Shown: piece by piece, positions 56,474 through 64,000 of the stretch
How positions within the stretch are numbered: position 1 is the first letter of the stretch
Layout of the letters: each line of letters begins with the position of its first letter
Position numbers and translations under genes: made by a program
Source of the DNA: Pleurocapsa minor GSE-CHR-MK 17-07R
GTDB lineage: Bacteria; Chloroflexota; Anaerolineae; Aggregatilineales; Phototrophicaceae
Assembly (NCBI GenBank): GCA_019359125.1
Contig: JAHHHY010000010.1
Coordinates: forward strand, 124,001 to 188,000
Length of the DNA stretch: 64,000 bases
Direction of reading: 5' to 3'
The notes under the pieces: model-generated
Told to the model about the DNA's origin: nothing
Seen by the model: only the letters and a program-made list of their open reading frames with translations
Databases searched by the model: none

Positions 56474-56872
56474 ATGGCCATTCGCATTGTTCGCCTCGGC
56501 ACGCCTCGAACCCCGGATGAAGGACTGCGCCTGGGAACGGTGCGCCATCCGCCGCGCGGAGTGCGCAAGCAGGACTGGGGTGCGCGAGATTATTTTGATG
56601 TGTGGCTGCCGGAGCTGTCACCCAGTGAAGATCTGCGTGCGTGGGCACTGGCCGAACCTCTGACGCCACGCCGGTGGGCGTCCTATCAACGGCGTTATCT
56701 GGCGCAGATGCGGCGGCCGCAGGCACAGCGCCTGATTGCAATGCTGGCTGCACTTTCCCGGCAGACGAATTTCTCTGTGGGCTGTTACTGCGCAGATGAG
56801 CTGCTTTGCCACAGATCACTGCTGCGAATCCTGTTGGCCGAGCAGGGCGCTGCAATTGTGCAGAGTGAGTGA
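56474..56872 (+). CDS. DUF488 family protein
   Basis: A 132-residue cytoplasmic protein. IVRLGTPR near the start, the conserved region GVRKQDWGARDYFDVWLPELSPSEDL, and the ending FSVGCYCADELLCHRSLL match DUF488, a small family with conserved Cys/His near the C-terminus and no settled function. The ATG at 56474 is preferred because the sequence before it is poor coding; GGGAG lies 12 bases upstream. Confidence 0.75.
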   Translation: MAIRIVRLGTPRTPDEGLRLGTVRHPPRGVRKQDWGARDYFDVWLPELSPSEDLRAWALAEPLTPRRWASYQRRYLAQMRRPQAQRLIAMLAALSRQTNFSVGCYCADELLCHRSLLRILLAEQGAAIVQSE

Positions 56873-57095
56873 GGTTGCCGAATTCAGACGTGGAGCACCA
56901 CCACGCAGCAACCAAACGTCACAGTTCTAAGCCACCGTGTGCCTCGAAACTCCACCGCGCATCGCATCGCTGCGACATGGAGCGCGAACGTTTGCCACGG
57001 CAAAAACGCCCAACGCCGGGTATAGTTTTAAAAGTTGTCGCTCAATCCTCTCAGATGGATGATGAAATCCCTAATTTCATAAAAAGAGAACGCAG

Positions 57096-57542
57096 ATGCG
57101 CATACACCTGATAACCCATTTGACCATCACCGAGCTTCGCCCGCTGCTCGATGCGAGCCTGGCGGAAGGTTATACCTTTATCCAGAAACTCTGGGACGAG
57201 TATGACATGGGCGCGATGACGTTTTGTGAAAATGGCGCTGGGCTGCTGGGTATCACCGACGAAACGCAGTTGATCGGGATCGGCGGCGTGCATACCGACC
57301 CCTATTTGCAGATACCTACCATTGGGCGCATCCGGCATGTGTATGTGCTGGCAGCACATCGTCGCAAAGGTATTGGCAAACAATTGATTGAAGGCTTGAT
57401 TGCACACGCCGCGCCCCAATTTATGATCCTCACCCTGCGCACCCAAACCGAGGAGGGGCGTAATTTTTATACAGCGCTGGGCTTCTCGGAGGAGCCGCGT
57501 TTTGAAAACGCCACCCATTGGCTAGAGCTCAAAATCAGGTGA
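57096..57542 (+). CDS. GNAT family N-acetyltransferase
   Basis: A 148-residue protein with the acetyl-CoA binding motif AAHRRKGIGKQLIEGL after the strand IRHVYVL, and the GNAT C-terminal segment FYTALGFSEEPRFE. ATG 57096 follows AAGAGA. The acceptor is unknown. It is flanked by unrelated single genes. Confidence 0.87.
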   Translation: MRIHLITHLTITELRPLLDASLAEGYTFIQKLWDEYDMGAMTFCENGAGLLGITDETQLIGIGGVHTDPYLQIPTIGRIRHVYVLAAHRRKGIGKQLIEGLIAHAAPQFMILTLRTQTEEGRNFYTALGFSEEPRFENATHWLELKIR

Positions 57543-57966
57543 GAGCTGCTCGCGTTACGAAACAGCCCGATTATCCGGTGGCACATGCGGATCGGAGTAG
57601 ATGCCTTCGGTTACAATCTGCGCCTGGCGCATAAGCGTCTGCCTGCCGATCACACTGTCGACTAAGAGCTGCCGCAATCAGGCCATCGTCCAGACATCGC
57701 CATTCGGCGCGGCACTTCCGAGCTGGCGACCGGCTGAGTTGCAAAACCCGGCATGATCGCTTCCAGTGACTGTGCCCGGCCTGCCTGCACGTCTGCCGCG
57801 GGAACCAGGCTGGCTGGCAGTATATAGCCTTCATTTGCAGGAAACCGCAGCAAGGTGAACCTCGATTAGCAGACGTGCTCGACATTATGCGCCATCGATA
57901 CGACGCTGCAATTGTAGCTTCGACAAACTGAAAAACGGTTCATAATCGTTCATGCTGAGGGAAGAA
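57543..57966. other. Gene-poor 424-base region, possibly a decayed reading frame
   Basis: No intact gene is convincing. Minus-strand frames at 57662-57853 (RFPANEGYILPASLVPAAD) and in a second frame further on (IGRQTLMRQAQIVTEGIYSD) look protein-like but are broken by stops and a frame change. This may be the remnant of a gene I cannot name. The right end holds the terminator-like element at 57912. Confidence 0.3.
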
Positions 57967-57975
57967 TCATGAACG
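57912..57975 (-). terminator. Terminator-like element of the response-regulator gene
   Basis: CGTTCATG (57947-57954) and CATGAACG (57968-57975) form an 8-bp stem. Read on the minus strand it is followed within a dozen bases by five T. The last codons and the stop of the response regulator lie inside the right arm. Its layout and tail match the element at 37453-37516. Confidence 0.6.
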
Positions 57976-58638
57976 GGTTGCGCTATCCGCAGACCCACCC
58001 AGCCCGGCTTCGCGCGCGCGAATCGCAGCCTGGGCCCGATCAGCCACCTGCAGCTTGCTGAAGATATTCGAGACATGATTGCGCACTGTTTTCATGCTGA
58101 TGACTAACTTCTGGGCGATTTCGGCGTTCGTCTGCCCGTCAGCGATGTAAGACAGAATTTCCCGTTCGCGTTCTGTGAGCTCCGGAAAAAGCTCAGGCCT
58201 GGCGGCGGGGGCCAAACCGGCAAAGAACGCCATCAGCCGGGCTGCAATCTCTGGACTGAACAGGGATTCGCCGTTGGCTACCGCCCGCACAGCCCGCAGC
58301 AGAACATTCTGGTCCGCGCCTTTCAGCACATAGCCCCGTGCCCCGGCCCGCATCGCGGCGAAGACAGAATCATCGTCCTGGAACATGGTCAGCATGATGA
58401 TGCCGATATGCGGGCTGACATGCAGAATCTGGCGTGTCGCCTCAAAGCCATTCAGGTCTGGCATCTGAATATCCATCAGGATCACATCGGGCTGATGTTC
58501 TACTGCGAGGCGCAAGGCTTCCTTGCCGCTGGAGGCCACTCCTGCCACCTCAATATCAGGGATTGAGGCAAGCAGCGCCTGCAAACCATCGCGAAACAGG
58601 GTGTGGTCGTCGGCAATCAGGACACGGATAGCGTCCAT
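57967..58638 (-). CDS. NarL/FixJ-type response regulator
   Basis: A 223-residue regulator. The receiver domain has the acidic pair Asp10-Asp11, the phosphorylation site Asp56 in VILMDIQMPD, and Lys in YVLKGAD. The C-terminal LuxR-type helix-turn-helix reads LTEREREILSYIADGQTNAEIAQKL (in parts). Its start overlaps the end of the kinase gene by 22 bases, so the two form one two-component system. Targets are unknown; nearby co-directional genes are candidates. Confidence 0.92.
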   Translation of the reverse strand: MDAIRVLIADDHTLFRDGLQALLASIPDIEVAGVASSGKEALRLAVEHQPDVILMDIQMPDLNGFEATRQILHVSPHIGIIMLTMFQDDDSVFAAMRAGARGYVLKGADQNVLLRAVRAVANGESLFSPEIAARLMAFFAGLAPAARPELFPELTEREREILSYIADGQTNAEIAQKLVISMKTVRNHVSNIFSKLQVADRAQAAIRAREAGLGGSADSATRS

Positions 58639-60725
58639 GCGGATCCTCCATTCGCAGCACCGTAACCGGAGGACAAAGGCAACCGCGCCATCACTCCCGT
58701 CCCGCCCTGTGGCAGCACTTCAGCGACACACATCCCGCCCAGCTCCTCGGCACGTTCCCGCATGGAGGTCAGCCCCACGCCTGCCCGAACGCGATTTGGC
58801 AGGCCGCGCCCATCGTCGGTCACCTCCAGGCACAGGTCATCGGGAAGCGAGACCCGGACGTAACAGTGGCTCGCCCCTGCATGGCGGCTCACGTTGGTCA
58901 TCGCTTCCAGCGCGATGCGGTAGGCGGCCACTTCAACGGCAGCGGGCAGGGGTGGCGGATCCTCCGGCGCTTCCAGCGTGATGTGCAGCCCCTGTATCTG
59001 ATTGTGAGATGCAATGTGGGCTTTCAATGCGCCAATCAGCCCAAGTTCATCCAGGGCAGGCGGACGCAGGTCATAGGCAATCCGACGGATATCCGCCAGC
59101 GCCTCCTGCATCTGCGCCTTGAGTTCGATGGACATCCGCCTGACTGCGCTGGCATCACGATCCGCCAGATTGTGGACGGCATCCAGCTTGAACGACATCG
59201 CGGCAAGTACTGGCCCCAGCCCGTCATGCAGGTCACGACGCAGACGACGGCGCTCTTCTTCACGGGTCGTCACCAGCCGTTCGCGCGATCGCTGCAAATC
59301 CTGCGTCAGGCGCACATTGTAGGCGGCGACGCCTGCCTGCCGCGCAATGGTTTCCAGCAGTCGCCTGTCATTGGGGGAAAATGTCTCGCCCGGCGCACGC
59401 GGCGCAAGCATCAACTCACCAATGGTCTCCAGCTGATAGGTCAGCGGCAGGACTTCCAGACTGGCATTGCCCTGCGGCACAAATGCAGAGGAACGCGCAT
59501 ATTCAGCGGCGATAGCAAACGACTCTCCTTCCTTCAGCGCGATGGCCACGTATGGTAATTTGAGCGCCTCCGCGACCGTCTCCACAATCGTGGGAAGGAC
59601 AGACTGCACCGCCGCAACCACTTCGAGTCGCTCTGACAACCGGCCCAACAGGGCATAAGGGGCGTCACGCTCTCCGTACATCAGCCGATTCACGCTGCGC
59701 TGCAAACGCTCTCGCAGCGGCTGGAAAGAAATGGCGACGATGCCGGTCCCCAGCAGTGAGACGGGAAGGCTCGCGCCGATCTGAAGCAGCGTCCCCAATG
59801 CACCCACAATGACGACATACAGCGCGACAATCAGGGCTGTCAGCGAACCATATACCAGCGTCCGGTTCACAAGGATGTGAATGTCCCACAAGTGGTAGCG
59901 CAGAATGGCGATCCCTGTGGCGATGACAATCGTGACGATCGTGATGTCGGTAATAATGATGCTCAGCTCCTGGGTGACAGGACTGTCTCCCCAGATCAAC
60001 CAGGGAATACTGCCCAGAATGTTGCCCACAATCGCGGCAACGCCTGCCACAGCCAGCCACTTTATCTGCGTCCGTTCAATACCGGATGCCTTGCGCACGC
60101 GAACGACGATCGATGCGATGGAACCGATAATTCCTGCCAGAATGAGAGGCGTTGAGGCCGTAACCAGCAGCGTCAAAGCGGCCTCGGCACCATGAATTCC
60201 ATAAGGATTACTTTCTTGCAGCCCAAGACTTTTCAGCGGGCCGGGATGCAAAGCGATACTCAGTGAGAGACCGATAATTCCCAGTCCGGCTGCCCACGCT
60301 ACAGGGCGCCAGCGGGTGGACAGGAGTTTTCCATCCGGGAACAGGAGCAGGGTAAAGGTGAGGGGCAGCAGCACGTTCGGAATCCAGATCCACAGGCTCA
60401 GCCAGCGTGCCAGCGCCGCGCCGGCCAGTGGTGTGACCAGCTCGCCGTACAATGCATATCCCGCCGACAACATATTCAATGCACTTAGAAATCCGATCGC
60501 GCAGAATATCCAGCCGATGGGGTTGCGCGGGTGACGTGATGCGACCAGCGCCCCGACCACGCAGTAGGTCGCAGTCAGCAGAGGGGTGAAAAACTGATGG
60601 CTGAAGGTGACGCCCTGACCGCTGATCACCTGCGCGAGGATGCTGACCCCCAGCCCGATCATGACCAGGAGCGCTGAGAATATGGCGATTGACCAGGACA
60701 GGCGTCGGGCAGCTTGCTCGCTCAT
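58617..60725 (-). CDS. Membrane sensor histidine kinase, NarL-partner type (HisKA_3)
   Basis: A 702-residue kinase. The N-terminal half holds about eight to ten membrane segments including the RHPRNPIGWIFCAIGF loop common in actinobacterial and Chloroflexota kinases. A GAF domain follows (about 340-470). The dimerisation domain has the phospho-acceptor His500 in RRDLHDGLG, and the ATPase domain has NVSRHAGA, VTDDGRGLP and GVGLTSMRERAEELGG. The start ATG 60725 is tentative; 60737 is also possible. The signal sensed is unknown. Confidence 0.9.
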   Translation of the reverse strand: MSEQAARRLSWSIAIFSALLVMIGLGVSILAQVISGQGVTFSHQFFTPLLTATYCVVGALVASRHPRNPIGWIFCAIGFLSALNMLSAGYALYGELVTPLAGAALARWLSLWIWIPNVLLPLTFTLLLFPDGKLLSTRWRPVAWAAGLGIIGLSLSIALHPGPLKSLGLQESNPYGIHGAEAALTLLVTASTPLILAGIIGSIASIVVRVRKASGIERTQIKWLAVAGVAAIVGNILGSIPWLIWGDSPVTQELSIIITDITIVTIVIATGIAILRYHLWDIHILVNRTLVYGSLTALIVALYVVIVGALGTLLQIGASLPVSLLGTGIVAISFQPLRERLQRSVNRLMYGERDAPYALLGRLSERLEVVAAVQSVLPTIVETVAEALKLPYVAIALKEGESFAIAAEYARSSAFVPQGNASLEVLPLTYQLETIGELMLAPRAPGETFSPNDRRLLETIARQAGVAAYNVRLTQDLQRSRERLVTTREEERRRLRRDLHDGLGPVLAAMSFKLDAVHNLADRDASAVRRMSIELKAQMQEALADIRRIAYDLRPPALDELGLIGALKAHIASHNQIQGLHITLEAPEDPPPLPAAVEVAAYRIALEAMTNVSRHAGASHCYVRVSLPDDLCLEVTDDGRGLPNRVRAGVGLTSMRERAEELGGMCVAEVLPQGGTGVMARLPLSSGYGAANGGSAWTLSVS

Positions 60726-60809
60726 ATGAAGTCTCATTCTGAAAGTAGTTTTCTCACCCTGATGTCTCAGCGTATCACGAATTCCTGGTTGATCGCGCAC
60801 CTGTGAAAT

Positions 60810-61454
60810 TTATCGTCCAGCCAGCAGCGCGATACCAATCATGAGCGGGGCGACATGATGCAGCACGGGAAAATACATATTGCGCGGGCTGAAGATCAGC
60901 AGCACCGGCAGCCAGATTGCGTTCCACAGGATCGTGACCCATCCCACCCATCTGGAGACAAGTCCGCTGTGCAGCAGCGACGCCCCCAGCAGGGCCTGTC
61001 CCAGAAATGCCAGCACGACATACAGCACGATCTGCGGATAGTGCCAGTCTCGCTTGTCCAGATAGGCAGTTTCTGCGACCAGAGCCACCGCCGCGCCAAT
61101 CAGGTACGCGAGTATGCCCAGACGTGACAGGACGGTCTCGCCAGCAGCCCGCAGCAAGTCCTCCAGCAGGGCCAGCCCCAGCGCCGTGAACACAATGCCA
61201 CCGATGACGAAGCCCCGTTCCCAGAGCAGATGGGCAGACATATCGCCAATCTGCCAGTTCAGGAAGGCCCTGCCGGAGAAGAGAACTCCTCCGAAAGTAA
61301 ACACCACAAAACACAGCACCAGCAGGCAGGCAGTGATCGTACGTGCCGATATACCCTGTGTGACAAGCGCGCCGAGGAGCGCCAGACCAGTGCCTGCGGC
61401 AATGAGCGTCGTGACTGTGAGGGCGCCATTTCCGGATGTGATCCAGGTTCTCAT
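60810..61454 (-). CDS. Polytopic membrane protein of unknown function
   Basis: A 214-residue protein with about seven hydrophobic segments (LIAAGTGLALLGALV, ITACLLVLCFVVFTFGGVLF, IVLYVVLAFLGQALLGASLL, and others). It has conserved-looking charged spots such as ETAYLDKRDWHYPQ. The ATG at 61454 follows AAGGA. It lies between the BNR-repeat gene and the histidine kinase on the same strand. The length and topology recall small integral membrane sensors, but I do not recognise the family. Confidence 0.65.
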   Translation of the reverse strand: MRTWITSGNGALTVTTLIAAGTGLALLGALVTQGISARTITACLLVLCFVVFTFGGVLFSGRAFLNWQIGDMSAHLLWERGFVIGGIVFTALGLALLEDLLRAAGETVLSRLGILAYLIGAAVALVAETAYLDKRDWHYPQIVLYVVLAFLGQALLGASLLHSGLVSRWVGWVTILWNAIWLPVLLIFSPRNMYFPVLHHVAPLMIGIALLAGR

Positions 61455-61479
61455 GTGGTTAGTCCTTCGCATTAGGCCA

Positions 61480-62469
61480 TCAAAACATAATCATGGCGGT
61501 CCAGACCGTCCCCACATTGACGGGAAGCTGCTGCCAGTAGTCGCCGTAATCCGCTGAATGCCACACATCGCCGTTGCTCAGGCCCGCGTACACATGTCCG
61601 GGTGCTTCGTGGTCGGTCAGCAGCGCGTAGGGCATATCATTCAGCGGCTGGGGCAGTCCGCCCCCCAGTTTCTCCCACGCATCGCCCGTCGAGCGGAAGA
61701 TATAAGCATGGGCATTGCCTGCGCTGTGCGCCTTCATCGGGCCGGGCGAGACAGACACGTACATCACCTCCGGGCGCGCGGGGTCTGCTGCGGCCGCCCA
61801 GCCGTAATGACGGTCAAGGCCCTGCCGCGTTTGTGTCCAGGTGTTGCCAGCGTCGCGGCTGAATGCGGCCCCGGCTCCGGTGCCGCCTCCTTCGTACACC
61901 CAGTCGCCATTGCTGGCATGGAAGGTGATGGAATGACAATCTCTCAGCGCGCCGTCGCGATGTGGCTGCCAGGTTTTGCCGCCGTCGGTGCTGCGCACCA
62001 CTGCCCCAGCCTCAATCCCTGCAACGATCACATTGGAATCAGTGGGTGAGAGTGCTATCGCCTGCACATAGGCGGTGAAAGGCTTCTCGGCGGGCGAGCG
62101 CCAGAACCAGCGCCTCATCCGGCGAAAGGACTCCAGTTCCGACCACGTGTGGCCGCCATCACGCGAGACAAACACGCCCGGTGGCTTTGTGCCGGCGACG
62201 ATCAACCCGGGCTCGGCCGGACTGACCGCAATCGATTTCACGGTCTGGCCCTGCATACCCGATGGCTGCCACGTCTTTCCGCGATCCTCAGACCGCAGGA
62301 CACCGCTGCCCTGTGTTCCGGCAAAGACCTTGTTGGGATTATGGGGATCAGCAGCCATGCAGCGTACCGCGACACCGTCCAGCACGAGCTCGACGGCCCA
62401 GCGGCCGTTTTCTGCACATTCTGCGCGCGCCAGCCTGCTGCCATTGGTGGAGAGGAAGATTCTGTTCAT
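61480..62469 (-). CDS. BNR/sialidase-like beta-propeller protein
   Basis: A 329-residue protein with repeated Asp-box motifs (SEDRGKTWQPSG, SRDGGHTWSELE, STDGGKTWQPHR, SRDAGNTWTQTR), the mark of BNR propellers as in sialidases and photosystem assembly factor Ycf48. No signal peptide is seen, so it is probably cytoplasmic, which is unusual for the fold. ATG 62469 follows GAGG. Catalytic sialidase residues are not evident, so a binding role is more likely. Confidence 0.75.
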   Translation of the reverse strand: MNRIFLSTNGSRLARAECAENGRWAVELVLDGVAVRCMAADPHNPNKVFAGTQGSGVLRSEDRGKTWQPSGMQGQTVKSIAVSPAEPGLIVAGTKPPGVFVSRDGGHTWSELESFRRMRRWFWRSPAEKPFTAYVQAIALSPTDSNVIVAGIEAGAVVRSTDGGKTWQPHRDGALRDCHSITFHASNGDWVYEGGGTGAGAAFSRDAGNTWTQTRQGLDRHYGWAAAADPARPEVMYVSVSPGPMKAHSAGNAHAYIFRSTGDAWEKLGGGLPQPLNDMPYALLTDHEAPGHVYAGLSNGDVWHSADYGDYWQQLPVNVGTVWTAMIMF

Positions 62470-62498
62470 GGGTGCTGCCTCTTTCAAACCATGCACGA

Positions 62499-62888
62499 CT
62501 ACAGGGTGAGCAGATACGCGATCAGGTCCAGAATGTCCTGTTCCATAAGATGTGTGCTGTAATCGGGATACATGATGTTCCGATAGCCGGATACAACAAA
62601 GCGCTGGGGTTCGATGATGCTCTGGCGCAGATATTCCTGTGCTGATATTCCGGGAATTCGCGTTTCGGCCCGTTCAGCGATCCCGGCCAGGCCCGGCCCA
62701 ATCGTGAAGCCGACCTGGCCGCCGACCACGCGGTGGCAATTGACGCACGGAGGGGCTTCGTCGCGCCCCTGTGCAAACAGCTGGGCGCCCCGCTCCGCAT
62801 CGCCCGCCTGTGCGGCAGATACGGAAGGCGATGCCGCACATCCTGACAGCAGCAGTACAATCACGAAACCCATAGCCCAATGTGCCAT
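62499..62888 (-). CDS. Small c-type cytochrome, probable lipoprotein
   Basis: A 129-residue protein with one heme c site CVNCH and a likely distal Met in NIMYPDY. The hydrophobic start ends in a lipobox-like LLSGC, so it is probably anchored on the outer face of the cytoplasmic membrane. The ATG at 62888 has GGGGC upstream; in-frame ATGs at 62900 and 62909 lack a site. It would shuttle electrons; the partner oxidoreductase is not in the window. Confidence 0.82.
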   Translation of the reverse strand: MAHWAMGFVIVLLLSGCAASPSVSAAQAGDAERGAQLFAQGRDEAPPCVNCHRVVGGQVGFTIGPGLAGIAERAETRIPGISAQEYLRQSIIEPQRFVVSGYRNIMYPDYSTHLMEQDILDLIAYLLTL

Positions 62889-62909
62889 CGACAGCCCCAT
62901 AAAGTACAT

Positions 62910-62937
62910 GGATGCACCCGCTATTACAGGTGCATCC
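62910..62937 (-). terminator. Intercistronic stem-loop before the cytochrome gene
   Basis: GGATGCACC and GGTGCATCC form a perfect 9-bp stem with a 10-base loop. It lies between the ScyD-type gene and the cytochrome gene and supports a cytochrome start downstream of it. Confidence 0.5.
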
Positions 62938-62957
62938 AACCCTGACAACTGCCTGAC

Positions 62958-63989
62958 TTACATGTCCAGGCGGACGACACCGCCGGTCATGCCCGGAGCG
63001 AATGCGATCGTGCCGAAGGTGACATACAGCGCGCCGTCTGCGCCCTGGGCGATGCCGAATGGCGCGATCAGACCTTCGGCGACAGGCGTGATGCCTTCAG
63101 CAGAGACCGCCACCACGCTACCCGGTCCCGGCCCCTGTTCGGTGAACAGCGCCAGCTGGACAGCATACAGCGTGTCACCATCAAGCAGAATGTCGCTCAC
63201 CGTGTTCAGCCCGCTGAACGTCTCCACCAGTTCGCCGCCCGACCAGTGTTCAATTTTGCCCGCGCCGGGCGCCATGCCTGCGCCCAGGAAGCCGATATAC
63301 AGGTCGCCATTGTCAGCAACTTCAATTGACGTCGGGACAGGGTTATCCGGCCATGCATGAACGAGCTGCAAACCGTCGTCCGCCGTCCACGAGAGCAGAT
63401 CGTTCCCACCGGCGTTGACGATGTAGAGCGTGCCATCGGCGGCCCAGGCAATATCTGCCACGTTGGTATCGTAGCCATTGCCGTCCGGATCGTAGGTCGC
63501 CTCAAAGTTGTTCATGTTGATGACTGTTTTGACAACCAGCGTTTCGGCATCGTATTCGACGACCGAGTCGGCCCAGAATGCGCCGGTCGTGCCCGCGCCA
63601 GTCCCGCTGAACAACATCCAGAGTGACTCACCATGCGGGATAATGCGGTACACGCCGCCCGTTTCAAAGGGAAATGCGTAGCTGGGAAGGCCGATAATGC
63701 GATCAGTCGCGGTGCCATCTGGCGCAATTGAGACGATGCGCCCGCTCAGGCCTGCATTGACGGGTTGTTCCCCTTCCGGCCCCGCCATCATGAATGATGT
63801 TTCGCCGCCGCTGCCTGCCACGGCCACCAGCAGATTGCCATCCGCATCGAAGGCCAGTCCGCGCGGCGCACCCAGATCGCCCAGCACCAGTTCGCCAGGC
63901 AGAGGCGGCATTTCCTGTGCCGTCGCTGGCAGCAGGCCTGTCAGCATAAACATCAGTCCAAAGACAAACTTTGCGAGTCGCGTAATCAT
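62958..63989 (-). CDS. Secreted ScyD/ScyE-type (NHL-like) beta-propeller protein
   Basis: A 343-residue protein with a signal peptide (cleavage after ATAQ) and propeller repeats (APRGLAFDADGNLLVAVAG, VADIAWAADGTLYIVNAGG, SIEVADNGDLYIGFLGA, PFGIAQGADGALYVTFG). This spacing matches the ScyD/ScyE family, first named in cyanobacterial scytonemin clusters but widespread elsewhere. ATG 63989 follows GGGAGG. It is the first gene seen of the co-directional run down to 57967. A ligand or function is not known. Confidence 0.78.
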   Translation of the reverse strand: MITRLAKFVFGLMFMLTGLLPATAQEMPPLPGELVLGDLGAPRGLAFDADGNLLVAVAGSGGETSFMMAGPEGEQPVNAGLSGRIVSIAPDGTATDRIIGLPSYAFPFETGGVYRIIPHGESLWMLFSGTGAGTTGAFWADSVVEYDAETLVVKTVINMNNFEATYDPDGNGYDTNVADIAWAADGTLYIVNAGGNDLLSWTADDGLQLVHAWPDNPVPTSIEVADNGDLYIGFLGAGMAPGAGKIEHWSGGELVETFSGLNTVSDILLDGDTLYAVQLALFTEQGPGPGSVVAVSAEGITPVAEGLIAPFGIAQGADGALYVTFGTIAFAPGMTGGVVRLDM

Positions 63990-64000
63990 AGTTCCTCCCG

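Overview
The window looks like a chromosomal segment of a heterotrophic, sugar- and peptide-scavenging bacterium, most likely a member of the Chloroflexota (Anaerolineae-like). This placement is an inference. It rests on the fairly high G+C content, the density of CUT1-type ABC sugar importers without their own ATPases, LacI-family regulators with glycoside hydrolases, and secreted proteins with Thr/Gln/Pro-rich linkers. I found no rRNA, tRNA, phage, transposase or CRISPR array.

Layout. (1) 1-8434 is a xylo-oligosaccharide locus: a GH8 enzyme (cut by the window edge), a GH3 beta-xylosidase/glucosidase, two permeases and a binding protein, a LacI regulator, and divergent xylose isomerase (xylA). 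Three LacI-type palindromes sit at the promoters. (2) 8718-11090 holds two secreted proteins of unknown role, one with calcium-binding (thrombospondin type 3-like) repeats. (3) 11213-34966 is a large glycan locus. It contains a secreted glucoamylase/GH144-like enzyme; a sugar isomerase and oxidoreductase pair; and a minus-strand run of nine genes (30167 to 15263). That run encodes a GH94 phosphorylase, a normal-size binding protein, a 991-residue binding protein with jelly-roll-like N-terminal region, two permease pairs, an NHL-propeller/Yip1 membrane protein and a DUF5696-like secreted protein. A divergent LacI regulator is followed by a cytoplasmic glucoamylase/GH144-like enzyme and a GH35-type galactosidase. 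This is the best candidate for an incompletely described system, possibly beta-glucan (perhaps beta-1,2-glucan) capture, import and phosphorolysis.

(4) 34999-37284 has an AraD-type epimerase/aldolase and an FGGY sugar kinase, preceded by a 23-bp tandem repeat. (5) 37572-42488 is an operon of a metallophosphoesterase, UgpB-like binding protein, two permeases and a tyrosine phosphatase, suggesting uptake of a phosphorylated or glycerol-type compound. (6) 42962-44386 encodes a secreted repeat/SH3-like protein. (7) 44526-54571 is a TetR-headed cluster for peptides or cyclic amides: three amidohydrolases (one lacking most metal ligands), an oligopeptide-type importer, a double Rid protein and an M29-type aminopeptidase. 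(8) 54866-57542 has small regulatory and stress-type genes (WYL regulator, VOC, DUF488, GNAT). (9) 57967-63989 is a minus-strand run with a NarL-type two-component system, a membrane protein, two secreted or cytosolic propellers and a c-type cytochrome.

Recurring non-coding structure: each of the four ordinary binding-protein genes is followed by a strong stem-loop before the next transport gene, and two terminator-like intergenic elements 20 kb apart share a conserved 64-base layout. Start codons were chosen by eye from Shine-Dalgarno spacing, signal peptides and overlaps. Family names come from recognised motifs rather than searches.
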